Positions 33,060-59,882 of a stretch of 64,000 bases of DNA are shown in pieces. A program made the position numbers and the translations under genes. Origin of the DNA: Salminus brasiliensis (lineage: Eukaryota > Chordata > Actinopteri > Characiformes > Bryconidae); NCBI RefSeq assembly GCF_030463535.1, contig NC_132893.1:34431191-34495190 (forward strand), in the 5' to 3' direction. Every line of letters starts with the position of its first letter. Within the stretch, counting starts at the first letter, position 1. Under the pieces are notes generated by a model. It did no database searches and was not told the DNA's origin. It saw nothing but the letters and a program-made list of their open reading frames with translations.

Positions 33060-36000
33060 TATCCTCTTTAAAAACTACATTAAGCTTCACGAGTGAATTA
33101 AATATCATTTAATAACTGTCCGATCACAAGAAACGGTCTGGGACTAAATCGCTGTGAAATATGCCACAACTAGGGCTAACACCAAGTCCTCAGAAAACCA
33201 CTGAGGAAGGAAGATTGGCATTGTTTGGCATTGTAATAACTTTGCTATGCTTTTATAACTACAGTGGTAAATGTTCTCTATACTAGCGCCAACCCCTGAA
33301 CTAATAGCAGAGAGTACCTCATAAGTGCTGTTTAATTGGGTTTAGTGCAGCACAGTCTGTGAACTAGTCATTGTACTCATATCTTTTTGCCAGCTGTCAA
33401 AAATATGCTTCTACGGGGCTGATTTTGACTTCTTAATTGTCAGGAAAGATAACTATTCTGGTGTTGAATGTCTTTGTGTTGTTACTTTATTGTAAAACTG
33501 CCAAAAAAGCAGGGCACATGTTTGTAAAGCTTCTCAAAGTAGAAGTGCTGTTCTTAATCTTAATACATTGTTCGATACAGCAAGCGAATGTAGAAACGCT
33601 ACATAAACAAAAGCTGATCTAATTCGCTGGCCATAAGCTAATATGTAAGCCTGACTTGGTGTCTCTGATGCATGGTATTGGCATTGTATGTGTAAATATT
33701 TACGCAATGTGTGTAATAATTATAAAATTATTTACAACTAATGCGAATTTAAGTTGTGTATCGTTATGTGATAATGAGGAACTCAAAACTCAGAAGAGGA
33801 ACCCATCCTAATCTGGGCGTCACAGGGTAAAACCTTGTAAGTTTAAATATCGTGTAAAAGCATGGCCTTTGGAGTGGGGAATTTGACATAAGGCAGTACC
33901 AGATGTCACATACTGATGAACAATGGTTTTGTTTATACCGGGGATGTTTGATAGAAGTTGGTGGGTAGGAAATTCAGTATGAGTGTAAGGTAGTTTTGGA
34001 AACACCAGGTAACAGTATGCTGTGCTTTTTGGTACTCTTTCTTATCTCTAGGTCTTTCTTTAACAGGAAAACACTAGACGCAGGACTAGGAAACCAAAGT
34101 AAATAGGATTGTTTGCGTTATCGACTCGGTCTGCTTTTAAGTTGTAGTACAACCGATCTCCAATCGTGACTCATCAAAGTGTGTCCGTAGTGCAGTGAAA
34201 ATGGGCTGGGGTTATACTTATTCTGCTAGCAAATTCCAGAGGGTTTAGTTGCACAAGCTCAGCTGACGCTACAGCTTGAATGAAGAGTAGGTGAAACACT
34301 TTATGCCGGCAGTATTGTGTAATATGTGACGATGCGAACTGTTGCATCATTAAGGAGTAACTGTAAGCCTTAATCGCTCATCTGGTTTCCAAACCAGATG
34401 GCTTTTAGAAAGGTCTAGGTCTGTTTCTTGTGGTAACTTCCATCAGCGTGTGACAAATGTGTTACTGTAAGGAAAACTCAAGGGCACTGAAAAGATGATC
34501 ATGCAGGTACAATAAAAACGTTACCTTTTTTATAGAGAACAAAGGCTGCCTTGATCGAATGCGGCTCTTTGTGTTCTCTGATAATTCATCATTTTAATGT
34601 GTAACATAATTCCATGTAGCAAAGAATATCATTTGGATGCACTTGGTGAACTTGGGCAGTCTGGAAAATGATCTCCCTGTGAATAAGTAGTCATATGACT
34701 TGGTGGTTTGGGTTTGGCAGGGAGCTGGACACCATTTAAAGGGGAATTACACATTGTTTTTTCAAACCTTCATAATTCATGAATCTTTAAGATGCAAACA
34801 GGACATTTGGTTTAATGTGATTTACCTTAATGTGAAACATGCCATTCTAAAGATATTTGGAACAAAACACCAAGCATCTCTAAAACAGGTACATCCAGAA
34901 TCTCCCTCATCCAATTGGAGAAATTGCATATTTATACAATATAGAACCTTTTAGTGTTTTACAAATTATGTATAGGCTAATATGGTTAAAGGCATATTCA
35001 GTATATTAAACTATACTGTTATTATTTACATATATACTGTGTGCGTGTATATGGTCTCCTGGCCCTTCTAAAATATTATGCCCCCATTTGGGCCCTGCAT
35101 TATAAAGTTAAATCTGGCAAAGTTGCTCCTAAAGATGTTTTGAACATATTGTTACTATATTGCCTATCAACATTTAAAAGATGTGTAGGTTCACTGAAGA
35201 ATTTGGATAGTAAATTATATGACTATTTGCATTGAATCCTGATGAGCCCTGGTTCCCATAATCACCACTGTAAAGAAATCAGTCAGGTTTCACTACAATG
35301 AACCATTTCACAATAAACCCCCAGTCTGAATTACTGTTTACACTCAAACACTGAATTATACAGGGGGGTTTAAAATCAGCAGGATTCCCATTTAAGCAGA
35401 AAACTACAGACTACAATTGTGTTGCAGAATAAACACTAACATGCCTTTTACTTTCATTGTTTGTGAACATTTCCTACTTAGCATGTTTGTTTTTGTCTCT
35501 CTCTGGACTCGGTTTGTGCCCCAGACGTACTATTTAGATGAATAGCCAGGATTTTGTAATTGTGGTAGATTACAGGTTAGGAAATTGTTTATTATTTAAC
35601 AGTGGTAGGTGTGGAATGTCACATGATGAGGAGTGGAGGGGGGGGGGGCGTCAGTGAGCTTACTTTCCCCCTCCTATTACTGGTACAAGGCTGGTCTTGA
35701 ATGGCGCCTGTGCACCATCTAGTAGAAAGTTACCGGCTCACTGCTGGACTATTAAAACTGATGCATTTATAGCTGATTCATTTCCTAAAAGATTTTTTAG
35801 GCTTCTGTAGATACAGGTTCTGTCCAAGCATCCTGCATAAAACTAATGGTAACATGTGCCCCCATCTGGTTTGTTTGGGGGAAGGGATCTGCTTTTGTCT
35901 GGGGGGGTGGGTGATGAATTGACACTTGACCCAACATCAGAGCAATCAGACAGTCACTCCAAAACAGAACCTCTGCTTATTAGCAACTACCAGGCCTGTT

Positions 36001-36771
36001 TACAAATTGTTCAGAATATATTTAGAAAGCTCTGCAATAGTTTCAAATCGGAAATGCCAGGAAATACAAGTTTGCCCCACAAAGCTCTGGTTGCTCAATC
36101 TTGTTTTTGATACAGCTGGTGCTTTGGAAAGCAGACATCAAAGCACAACCAACCTCAGGCCAGAGATTTGAGAAATTAAATGAAGAAATGCTGCTTCTTA
36201 CTTCTGTAAATGTAGCGTTGTTTGTTGTGTGGAGAGAGTTCAGTGTTAAAGCTTAGATAAACATTGTAAACTTAAGTGTGTAAATTCCAGAAAGTAATTG
36301 TTTGATTTGATATGCTGTAATCAAATAGATTCATTTTAGTATATTGGTTATTCTAACATTAGTTCGACACTCATAAAAGCACAATATTTGTAATGCAAGA
36401 ACAGCACAGTGGAGTTTTTGCCTGATTCATTCATGTTGGGAAACACTTAACAACAGCAATGCTTTGTGTTGTCCTGTAATGGCCAGTAGCTAAAAGATTG
36501 GCCCTAAACCTACACACTAACTATGTGTGTTCATTGTATTTCTACCCCTACTTTGCATTGTGTCTTGATATTTGTCTTACTTTCATTTTACTTGATGTCT
36601 TTTAATTGACTTACTAGTCCCATGGCATTTAAAGTAATAAACTAAATTTAAAGATCCATTCAAGCTTTAACCACTTGTAATACTAAATACAGCTTGAGTT
36701 GGTCCTCATGGGTAAGCTGTTATGTAACATGGGGAACCTTCCCTATTTTTTCCTCTTTCTCTCCTTTTCAG
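33060..36771 (+). other. slc20a1 intron 1, remainder
   Basis: AT-rich intron DNA without supported exons. The CpG island tail carries into 32300. No additional repeat families of the window are obvious here apart from short G- and C-runs near 35641. Confidence 0.5.
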
Positions 36772-36773
36772 GA

Positions 36774-36833
36774 ATGAGCTTCCATTCACCCATCCTGTCT
36801 GTTGCACAATGGATGTCCGTTCCGTCTGCCTAA
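36774..36833 (+). CDS. Upstream ORF in slc20a1 5' UTR (19 codons)
   Basis: The second exon begins at 36772 and its third base starts an ATG (36774). It opens a 19-codon frame (MSFHSPILSV...) ending in TAA at 36831-36833, about 350 nt before the main start. If exon 2 is used as predicted, this uORF is in the mRNA and could reduce or condition translation. The peptide itself has no recognisable motif. Confidence 0.45.
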   Translation: MSFHSPILSVAQWMSVPSA

Positions 36834-37181
36834 TCGCCCAAACCAAAACACATTGTAGCAGAACTAGTCTTTTCAGAGGATAGCAATAGCCCCCTCACTC
36901 CACCCTCTCCCTCAGCATTACACATCAGTTTAAAACACGGCAGTGCAGATTCTCTTGCTGGTGTCTGTGTTGCTTTAAATTGCTGTTTTAGCCGAGGGCG
37001 AAGGTAGGTAGGTTTGGGGCATAAAATAACAAAACTTAAACACTAGTACCTCAGTTATTTAAGCAATTCTAGTGTGCTTCTTTAAACAAGGGCTTTACTA
37101 GATTTGAAAGTTGTTTGTGTTGAGATTGTAAAGTATAAACTTAATTTATAACTTGAAAAAAGAAAAAATCTATTGCACACA

Positions 37182-51263
<14,082 letters not shown>

Positions 51264-51368
51264 AACCTCCCGACGCTGCAAGACTGCTATACCTTCTGCC
51301 ATCTGCAGCTTAGAAACGTGAGAGAGGTGGATGCTAGGTGCCGTTTGCCCTCTTTTGCTGCCTCGCTA

Positions 51369-51403
<35 letters not shown>

Positions 51404-54153
51404 TCTCTAGTTCAGTCTGTAATGGAGACACTTGTATATGACTTTTTGTTGTTTTTTTTTTAAAGCCAGAGCCTGTGATTCTTGGCTTGCAGCATTTCAG
51501 CCTGCATTGACTATTGTTTGATGTGCATTCTTTGTGTCTGCATCAGGTCACATGCCTTTGGAACAGGTTTCTTTTTTTTTTCCTTTTTCATTTTCTGACT
51601 AGATGAATTGTTGCCATCTAAATATACTCACCTCTTTGTAAATAAGTAATCATCAAAGAAAAAACTTTTTTTTTTATGTAATTATGTATATAACTTAATT
51701 TTTTTTTAGGTGACAGAACAATTACAGTGCAGTATTAGCCTTCTTCTGAGAAATGTTTCTACACTGTCCTTCTTTTACAAAACATTCACTTAGTATTTGG
51801 TTGCAAACGAGGTTGGAGGGTTTTGTTTGGTTTTTCTTTCTATACCTTAAAATGACAGTGTAAGGGGTAAGAAACCGTGTCCTCTCTTGTTGACAGGTTC
51901 AGTAAGTCTATGTTCTGGTCATATACTTTCCTCAAACAGTTCATTAGACTTGCAGCCTTATGACATGACATCTTGTGAGGTCCAATTATCAAGAGACTAG
52001 CTTTCAACAAAGTCCTCCTCCTTAATGATGTGGAGCTTTTCAGCTCTTGCCCCCCTACACACCCTTCATTATTTTGTTTAACTTTTTTACACTACAACAG
52101 ACCAGTTTAATTTGTGGGTTTTTGGGACTGTCCTCTTTTGCCAGCTTCTCTTTTCCTCTGTATATTTGAGGTCATCATTCCAGTGCTTTTGAACGTTTTC
52201 AGCAGCTCAAAGCTTTACGCAACGGCAGTGAACAGTTCCTATATTGGCTGTAAGTACAGAGAGACCAGTGTAGTGTTGCACCACACTCGGCTTAATGAAA
52301 CAGTCCCCCAATGTTTGCAGTGGGTAATTGATCACCGTATGGTGGATTATGTACCACTGTTGTTGAATACTGATGAAGTGTAACTAGGATACTCTATTCT
52401 CCAGTGGCCCTAACAAACTGCAGCAACCTTTCTGGGCAGTTAACTACCCTTATGGATTTAACAAACTTCCCAGGCCAGACATGGCATTTATTGATGTTTG
52501 CATGAACCTCAGTTCATGAAGCAGTGCAGTTGATTTGATTTCAGTTAAGTTGATCACTAAACGAATAGTGGACCAGATGGTCATGCACTGTTGACATAAT
52601 TGGTTGATGAGCCACATTTAACTGCTTGACCAACACACAGTATTTTTTTATTTTATTTATAGGGACCCTCCCTTAGACGTGACTTGAACAGGCCAGTTCA
52701 AGTTCTTTTTTTTTTGGGAATGTTTTAGTTACCGTTTTTGCTGTGGCGGTTGCCGTGACTAAAGGACCAGTATCTTAAAAACTCACTGAAGTTAGACCGT
52801 TTATTTTTTTTTCTGGAATCGAAGGGCGAGAAACTTGTAATGCTGGAAACGAGACCTTAAGAATTTTCCTGTGAAACTTGAGCGCGTTCAGTCAGCCGGT
52901 GCAGCGCATCATGCTTCGCTCCAGCCTGCTAAAACCCTGACGTTCCCGCTGTTCGCTGTAGATCAGTGTTGGACAGCTTCGGGCTTGTAGGTCCACCTGC
53001 ACTGCATGAATTTACACCTGTATTTTTGTGCAACCACATTAAAAGGAGTACTAGCACTGGTCATAAATATGGAGACTTTATTCTCCAGCTCTTTACCATG
53101 TTGCAAGTACCATTGCTGGTTAAAGACTATTCTTGGTTTTAAATTTCTGCATAATTAAATGGTTAAGTGTAAACTAAGTCTCTGTTCTGGAGAAATCTGG
53201 TGGTGGTTTTGATTCCTTAGCTGTTGGTTTACAATTGATTTAGAGATAGAAAAAAATGCACAGGGGAGTATGTGCTGGGTGTTGGAAGGCTTGTGAATAA
53301 ATGGCACTCAAAGAAAACCTAGTTTTGTGGATTTACCTGTATTTTACAAACGTTTATCTATAAAACTCACACTTGTAGTTTCATTGATGGATTTGTATAG
53401 TAAATAATGGCTATATTTGTGTTGTACGTTTCCAGCACCTGGTTTCCTCCACCACCACCATATCTTGGGTTTCTCTACAGTAAACCATTTACTTTTATGC
53501 AGACGTTTCACAAAGGGACTTTATCAGTAGTCAGTGTTGTAACTTCAGCACTGCAGGTGGACTACAGCACTGGAGGTGGTCAGTACTGCTATGGGATGTA
53601 CGCAAGCATCCACGCGTGCAGTGTAATGTATATAAGTGCACATAGGGTCGCACATGCTAGCACCTCCAGCAAAGTGAATGATTTGGTTAGATAGGTGTGA
53701 GAGGCTACTTTTCGAGACGGTTGCACCAAACATGCTAATGTTGCTAATGACGAATGCAAGATGTCTACCAGCTGAGCAGTTGCTTAGGTATTACCCTTAA
53801 TCAATGGTTAGCAATGTTGGCATTTTTGGTTCTTGTTCAAGTAGTGGTGTCTGTGTATAGTCACTCTCTTGTGTAGCTCCATTGTGTAATCCGGGGCCCC
53901 TTGCTGGACTGTTGGGTGGTCTTGCAGTTGCAACTGCTGCTGTGAAACCACCGTTCGAGAGTGGCGACTTTGCTACCGCACTTAAACCATCTAGACCTTT
54001 AGAGTTGCTGTAGTTGCCTTAACTTTTCTGTTGGGTTTTTTTTAGGTACCAAAGAAAACAAAACACAAAAAAAAACTTGGTGTGTATATTGGAAGTGTCT
54101 ACTCTTTTGTCCCTGCTGGACATTGGAGAGGGGGATAAAATAATAATAATAAA
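51264..54153 (+). other. slc20a1: slc20a1 3' UTR with polyadenylation signals
   Basis: AT-rich sequence free of the window's repeat families runs from the stop to AATAAA at 54148-54153, after which a MITE begins. An earlier AATAAA is at 53296-53301, so a ~2.05-kb and a ~2.9-kb 3' UTR are both possible. A 31-T homopolymer lies at 51371-51401. Frames inside this stretch (for example 52114-52383 and 53407-53694) are not protein-like. Confidence 0.6.
54148..54153 (+). terminator. slc20a1: Distal slc20a1 polyadenylation signal AATAAA
   Basis: Canonical hexamer followed within 30 bases by T- and GT-rich sequence ('tttttttggggaattttctt'), the expected downstream element. Confidence 0.55.
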
Positions 54154-54211
54154 GATGCTTTTTTTGGGGAATTTTCTTGTCTCTTTGCTTTATTTATTAG
54201 AATAGTGGACA

Positions 54212-54700
54212 ATGTCCACATATTTGTGGCCACCCCCTCTAATCACCACTACATTCAGCTACTTCAGTTAGGTTGCCCCTGTTGCTGACACAACTGTACA
54301 AGTGCGGGCTGTGTGTCTAGTCCCTGTAGAAAAGTACTGCCAATAGAATAGGATAAATAAACATGAACCTATTGGCACCATGCTGCCTAATGCCAGGTGT
54401 GGGCTAGTAGAGGGGTATAAAGCCCCCCAGCATTGAGCTGTGTTCTTTGGAATGATGGTGGAGCTCCATCCATTACTTTTGGGGGGAGGTAGGGTGGTGA
54501 TCATCCAACATCCTGAGTACACTAATGCACTTGTTGCGGAATGCAGTTAAATCCCCACAGCAATGTTTCACAATCTAATTCCCTGGACAGTAGAGACAGT
54601 CACTTCAACAAAAGCAGGATTATCAACTCTTTCTAATACCCTTGATTTCAGAAGAAACCATGAATGAGCAGGTGTCCCAATACTTTTGTCCATAGTGTAT
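54212..54700 (+). mobile_element. Tc1/mariner-like MITE (family A), full-length
   Basis: Left 'atgtccacatatttgtggcc', internal 'ggggtataaagccccccagc', right 'ggtgtcccaatacttttgtc' then 'catagtgta'. Confidence 0.85.
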
Positions 54701-55031
54701 TTTTAAACATTTCTCTAGATTGAACCTAAAGGCTTTTACATAACTCCCAGAGAGGGATCCAGCCAGTCTTCACAGGGGTGGGTTAGTTTAACACGTTACA
54801 GCTGACCCCATATTCACAAAATAAAGATTTTATCATCTTTATGTGAGATGATTTATGACGGGCAAGTGACAAACTAGACGACTGGCTCCAAATTCCTCAG
54901 ACAAGTTATAGACATGGGGGTCTGAGCCAAGCCTCTTCTCTCTGAATGCCCTGTATAGCCTTATATAGAGGAGACATATCACATTTAGCCAGTAATAAAC
55001 ACTAATAATATCACTCCTACAGAAAGTGGTG

Positions 55032-55362
55032 GAGGTTCTCCATCACGGTGTTCATCATTAGAACATCTCCAAAGTTCTCCTCTCTCATAGAGTCTAGTAT
55101 TATTTAGAGTTCTCCTCAGATCAACACCTGGTTTGGTGGTAAATCAGGGCTTAATGATGGTAAATCAGGTGAGCTGCTGCTGATGGAGTTGAGCACATCC
55201 TCCACGCTGTGCTGGCTGGACTGGGGGGCGTCCAGGAGAAACCTGGAGGAACCGAGCTCTGTTCTTCAGACTAGCTCACCGACAAGATCTCACTACTTTC
55301 TTTCTTCAGAATGAGAAGCTCTTGATTCTCCTTTTTACTGGATTTATGTTCAGCTGCTTTAT
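55032..55362. repeat. Dispersed repeat C, copy 2, with three CTG units
   Basis: Pair of 30423-30753; the CTG run at 55174-55182 has three units. Confidence 0.85.
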
Positions 55363-55863
55363 CTGTTCTGATGAGATCTGGAGCTTCTGCAGTAAAAACT
55401 CTTTTACAGGATCTTAAATAATGGGATTAGAGGCCTAAAACATCTGCACAGAGCTGTATAATTAACATACATATAAAGTAATGTATTTCTAACTGACTGA
55501 CCTCTATTATCTGTTCTATTTTGCCAAACACAGCAGCCTCTTTTCACTCATATTGTTTTGGACGCAGCTATTTTAATGTGTTCAGGTGGGAAAGCTGGTC
55601 TGCTCCAAACCCTGTATTGAATTAATAGTGTTTGTATGGATTTGCCACCCTGTTTACAGGGTGTTACAGTAAACCCCCCTATTTAAACTCTTTGTTTTAC
55701 TGGTTACAAACAGAAGGGGCTGCAAACAAGTTAACATTTGCATTTGAGGCACTGAAGGTCACTGAACACAGGGCTTTTGGAAAACGCTCTCCAAGCTGGA
55801 GATTTTTTTTTCGGTAACCCACCCATTTGCAGTTAGCACTAGCAGTGCTCCCAACATGGCCGG

Positions 55864-56070
55864 GGGCAGTGGTGGCTCAGCGGTTAGAGCTCCAGGCTAT
55901 TGATGACAGGGTTGTGGGTTTGATACCCGGGCTCGGTAAGCTGCCATGAGCAAGGCCCTTCACCCTTTCTGCTTCCGAATGCTGGAGTTGGCTGCCCACC
56001 GCAGTGTGTGTGTGTGTTCACTACCAAAGATGGGTCAAATGTGGAGGACACATTTCTGGGCTAAGTGCCG
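55864..56070 (+). mobile_element. tRNA-derived SINE (family 1)
   Basis: Head 'ggcagtggtggctcagcggt', B-box-like 'gggtttgatacccggg', and a shortened body. Confidence 0.85.
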
Positions 56071-56091
56071 GATCCCCAGCTCCACTGCACC

Positions 56092-56300
56092 ATTACATTT
56101 ACATTTATGGCTCTTATCCAGAGCGACTTACAAGGTTAGTCGTATTACAGAGGTGGGTCAAGGTAGCGTCAGGAGTCTTGCCCAAGGACTCTTATTGGTG
56201 TAGCGCAGCATAGTCACCCAGACTGGGAATCGAACCCTCCATCTCCCACATGGTGCAATATCTCATTGGCAGATAGTGGTGTTATCTGTTGCGCCACACC
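56092..56300 (-). mobile_element. tRNA-derived SINE (family 2)
   Basis: Mate of 5250-5470 in the same orientation, with B-box 'ggttcgattcccagtctggg' on the minus strand. It abuts the preceding family-1 SINE. Confidence 0.85.
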
Positions 56301-56344
56301 AACCACCAGCTAACAGATGCCTTTGCCGGCCAACATCGCTTTAA

Positions 56345-56496
56345 GAGTGATGAGAGGAGAGAGCACGGCCGATTGTGCTCTCTCTGACTCCGGCTGCTGA
56401 TGGCAAAGCAGCATGGCTCGAGATTCGAACTCGCGACCCACCCCCAGGCCATGGTGGTAGCACATTAGACCACTCTGAGCCACTCCGAGCCCCTAA
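56345..56496 (-). mobile_element. tRNA-derived SINE (family 3)
   Basis: On the minus strand: A-box-like 'tggctcagagtgg', B-box-like 'gcgagttcgaatctcg', then a body containing 'gctttgccatcagcagcc'. A body fragment of the same family lies at 15555-15662. Confidence 0.7.
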
Positions 56497-56634
56497 AATC
56501 TCCATTTTTGAAAATATCCAGGTCCTTAATCTTGGTATTGCTGAAGGAATTGGCCCACTGTCCTCTACCATTTGACCCCTCTTGGCTCCCAGTCACCGCA
56601 TCACACAACAATAACAACGAGTAGCTGTGGTACA

Positions 56635-57060
56635 GTATTTAATGGTTCTTTTATTGAGAACAGTACGTTCCTCCTTTTCTTCTGTGGCGGACAACATGAC
56701 TCTGAGCATAGGCGTTCCTTCTTCTACACAACATCTTCTGGCTCATTCCTCCGAAGCTGTGGATAGATCATTTGACTCCATTAACGATACCCAGTGTTTA
56801 GGAAGCCGTTATCCTCTTACTGCACACTGTCACTGTACACTACAGCTCAGCTTTAACCAGGTGAGCCATCTGAGACCACAGCAGATGCTCTGAACCTCTG
56901 CCAGGAGACCTGTTGACATGCCGTTCCTTCACTAAGCCTGTACGGCGCTCGCCAGGCGGTGGCTGTGACAATGCATCTCGGGTCCAAAAATAAGCCAGGA
57001 CAAAGCAGACGAGATAAATCAAGGCGAGCGGAGCAGCTGGGGACGCGTGATCGCGCTGGC
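56635..57060 (-). other. Possible terminal exon on the minus strand
   Basis: A minus-strand frame open to a stop at 56840-56842 is followed by ~190 nt without repeats and then AATAAA (plus-strand TTTATT at 56649-56654). The frame contains a hydrophobic stretch (LALIYLVCFVLAYFW) and ends SQMAHLVKAEL. AG acceptors at 57061 and 57037 would join it in the phase used by the microexons at 58860-63750. The acceptors have weak pyrimidine tracts and the protein is unrecognised; a conserved non-coding element is the main alternative. Confidence 0.25.
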
Positions 57061-57374
57061 CTGGATATCTGGCCCAGATTTGCTTGCAACAGCGCGGCCT
57101 ACAGCCCAATAAACACGGCTTCTGTGCAGCTCTCAAACCACCAGATCAAACCAGCCTGGAAGCGATAGCGCTTGTTTATGCTCTTAATATAAATCTCGAG
57201 CAATGTGTAACCAGTCGCTTCTGAGAAGCTGTAAAAAACACCCTGTTTGTGATCCTGGGTGTGAAGCATTACATCATCGAAGTGACAGTCCACTGAAAAT
57301 CAAATAAGTGGACGCGTCTGGACAGAACTGAGGCTTCAGGAATTCGGCTACTTTTACTTCTCAAGCTGCGCTGA

Positions 57375-57843
57375 ATGTCCAAATGTTTGTGGACACCCCT
57401 TCTAGTGAAGGCCAATTGCTGACACAGATGTGAAAATGCACACATACACACAGCTTGTCTAGTCCCTGCAGAGAAGCACTGCCAATAAACATGACCCTAT
57501 TGGCACCATGCTGCCTAATAATGCCAGAGGTGGGCTAGTAGAGGGGTGTAAAGCCCCCCAGCATTGAGGAGCTGTGGAGCAGTGGAAGAGCTGTGTTCTC
57601 TGGAATGATGGTGGAGGAGCTCCATCCAGTACTTTTGGATGGGATGAGCTGACCTCACTTATGCTCTTGTTGCTGAATGCAATCAAATCCTCACAGCACT
57701 CCTCCAAAATCTAACAGAAAGTCTTCTTCTCTGGACAGTAGAGACAGTTACTCTTTATGTTACGCTTTTGTAATCCTCTTGATTTCAGAAAAAGAAACAT
57801 TCAACAAGCAGGTGTCCCAATACTTTCGTCCACATAGTGTATG
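57375..57843 (+). mobile_element. Tc1/mariner-like MITE (family A), full-length
   Basis: Left 'atgtccaaatgtttgtggac', right 'ggtgtcccaatactttcgtc' then 'cacatagtgta'; internal box changed to 'ggggtgtaaagcc'. Confidence 0.85.
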
Positions 57844-58607
57844 TAGTAGCTGTGTGACATATTGTTATCTATAAATGTGGACTAAAATATGTCCGAAACC
57901 ACCGGATTACAGAACTCCACAGTTTTAGAGCAGTGTGTGGTGATTTAGGCCTACAGTTAGCACCATGCTAACTGATATATGCTATAAGGCTCTATTAGCC
58001 TCCAGTGTAAAACCACAGCAGCTAAACTTCAGACATCAAACACGACTTGATTGTCTGGAATTTGGGCTTCTGGTTCAATTTGCTGCATCTTCCCATTATC
58101 CCCCCAGTATTTAGGGGATTATAGGCAGGCTAGTAATCTAGCTGTTTCGCTAAACCATCATACAAAAGCCCTGTATCTCCAAAACAGCAGGGAAAACCCG
58201 TCCAAACTTTCAATAGAAGTCAATGGAAGTCATTTCTATTGGCCCATTCCTCATGAAGTTCTGATGCAATATACAGAACAACTGCCAGATTCACATTACA
58301 TCAACAAGTGAAAAATGGAGATATGAGATTTTGACATCACCTACTGCTAGATAAACAGAAGGGCAACAAAACTGGGGGCATTTTAAACCAGAGGAGCCCA
58401 ACCCAACCAGTCCAGCTGCGGGACCTCCAGCACTAATCTGAAACACACTGTTTTAATAAACCGTCACTGCGACTTTTCTTTAAACGGAGAAAAGACTTTT
58501 ATCATGAAGGTGAAATCAATTTTTATGTAAAGTGTAAAATCTGATCTGTTTCTCATGGAAAGTCAATCCAGACTAAAGGACAGTGTCTTCTAATCTTCTA
58601 GTTAGGC

Positions 58608-58762
58608 CGGTGGTTCTCAGTCCCGCTCCTGGAATTCCTACTAATAGTCCTGATCCTGCTAATAAGCAAGCCCATCCTGGATGAAGTGGCTGTGCTGGAG
58701 CAGGGAAAACAACAACATGCTTTAGTGCAGTGGTTCTGCAGAACCAGGACTGGGAACCACTG
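58608..58762. mobile_element. Short MITE with 'gtggttctcagtcc' ends
   Basis: Left 'ccggtggttctcagtccc' and right 'ggactgggaaccactga' are inverted repeats enclosing about 155 bp. Confidence 0.6.
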
Positions 58763-58859
58763 ATTTAGATGTTGGAGAAAACAGTAATAAGGGTGATCAG
58801 GTGTGCTGGATTAGCGCTGGAGCCGGGCTGGGCACCCCTTCATTAAACTAAAGAGCTAC

Positions 58860-58895
58860 CTCCTGCTTGTTCAGCCACATCCTCAGCGTCCTCAT
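58860..58895 (-). CDS. Microexon d (36 nt)
   Basis: Acceptor 'tgacttctttccacag' and donor AGGAG|gtagct. Encodes EDAEDVAEQAG after split Asp. Confidence 0.45.
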
Positions 58896-59087
58896 CTGTG
58901 GAAAGAAGTCACACAGAAGCCGTTCAGCTCAGATGCAGTAATATTTCATTCAGATATTTTCCATAAATACATAAAGATCATCTGTGTTTTTATAGGAATG
59001 TCTGGTCAACGTAACCGACAGCTGACCCTGTGTGTCCTGCTGTGTGGGCCTGTCTTTGTACCCTTCCATCAAATGAGTGGAGCTACA

Positions 59088-59157
<70 letters not shown>

Positions 59158-59843
59158 AAATGTTTGTGGACACCCCATCAGATAAATGCATCAGCTACCT
59201 TTAAGTTGCACCCATTGCTGACACAGATGTGCAAATGCACACACACAGCTTGTCTAGTCCCTGTAGAGCAGATAAATAAACATGATGGGCTAGTAGAGGG
59301 GTATAAAGCCCCCCAGCATTGAGGAGCTGTGGAGCAGTGGAAGAACTGCGTTCTCTGGAATGATGAGGTGGTGGCCTCACTACCAACATCCCGACCTCAC
59401 TAACGCTGTAGAAAGCCTTCTTCCCTGGACAGTAGAGACAGTTACTCCAACAAAAGCAGGATTAACTCTCTTTAATACCCTTGAAACTATGAAAAAGGTG
59501 TCCAAATACTTTTGTCCTTTAGCGTATTTTATATTTAAGGATTTATTCACTTATTTACTCTCAGAAAATCAACAGGACACGTCATCTGAACCAGGGGGTC
59601 TAAACTTTGGCCTCCGACTCGACGCTGTATACAGTAATTACTACAGGATTTAGAGTGTTTACTCAATAATACTATACACTACTCCACTAATACTTTAGTT
59701 ACCCTGCATTATAAATAATACTAAAAGTCCTAAAGCCCAGGGCTTACACACTAAATGATAGGGTACACGCTCCCATCTCCTCCCTGCTCTTAACCCTTTC
59801 AGCTGCAGCCTCCTATACTAACATGCTGTGAAGGTGTGTGATG

Positions 59844-59882
<39 letters not shown>

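Noticed and set aside
52114-52383. 89-residue plus frame after slc20a1
   Set aside because: It lies in the 3' UTR with no splice sites or family resemblance.
59077-59322. Ile/Tyr-rich frames
   Set aside because: They translate the (AT)n run and the adjoining MITE.
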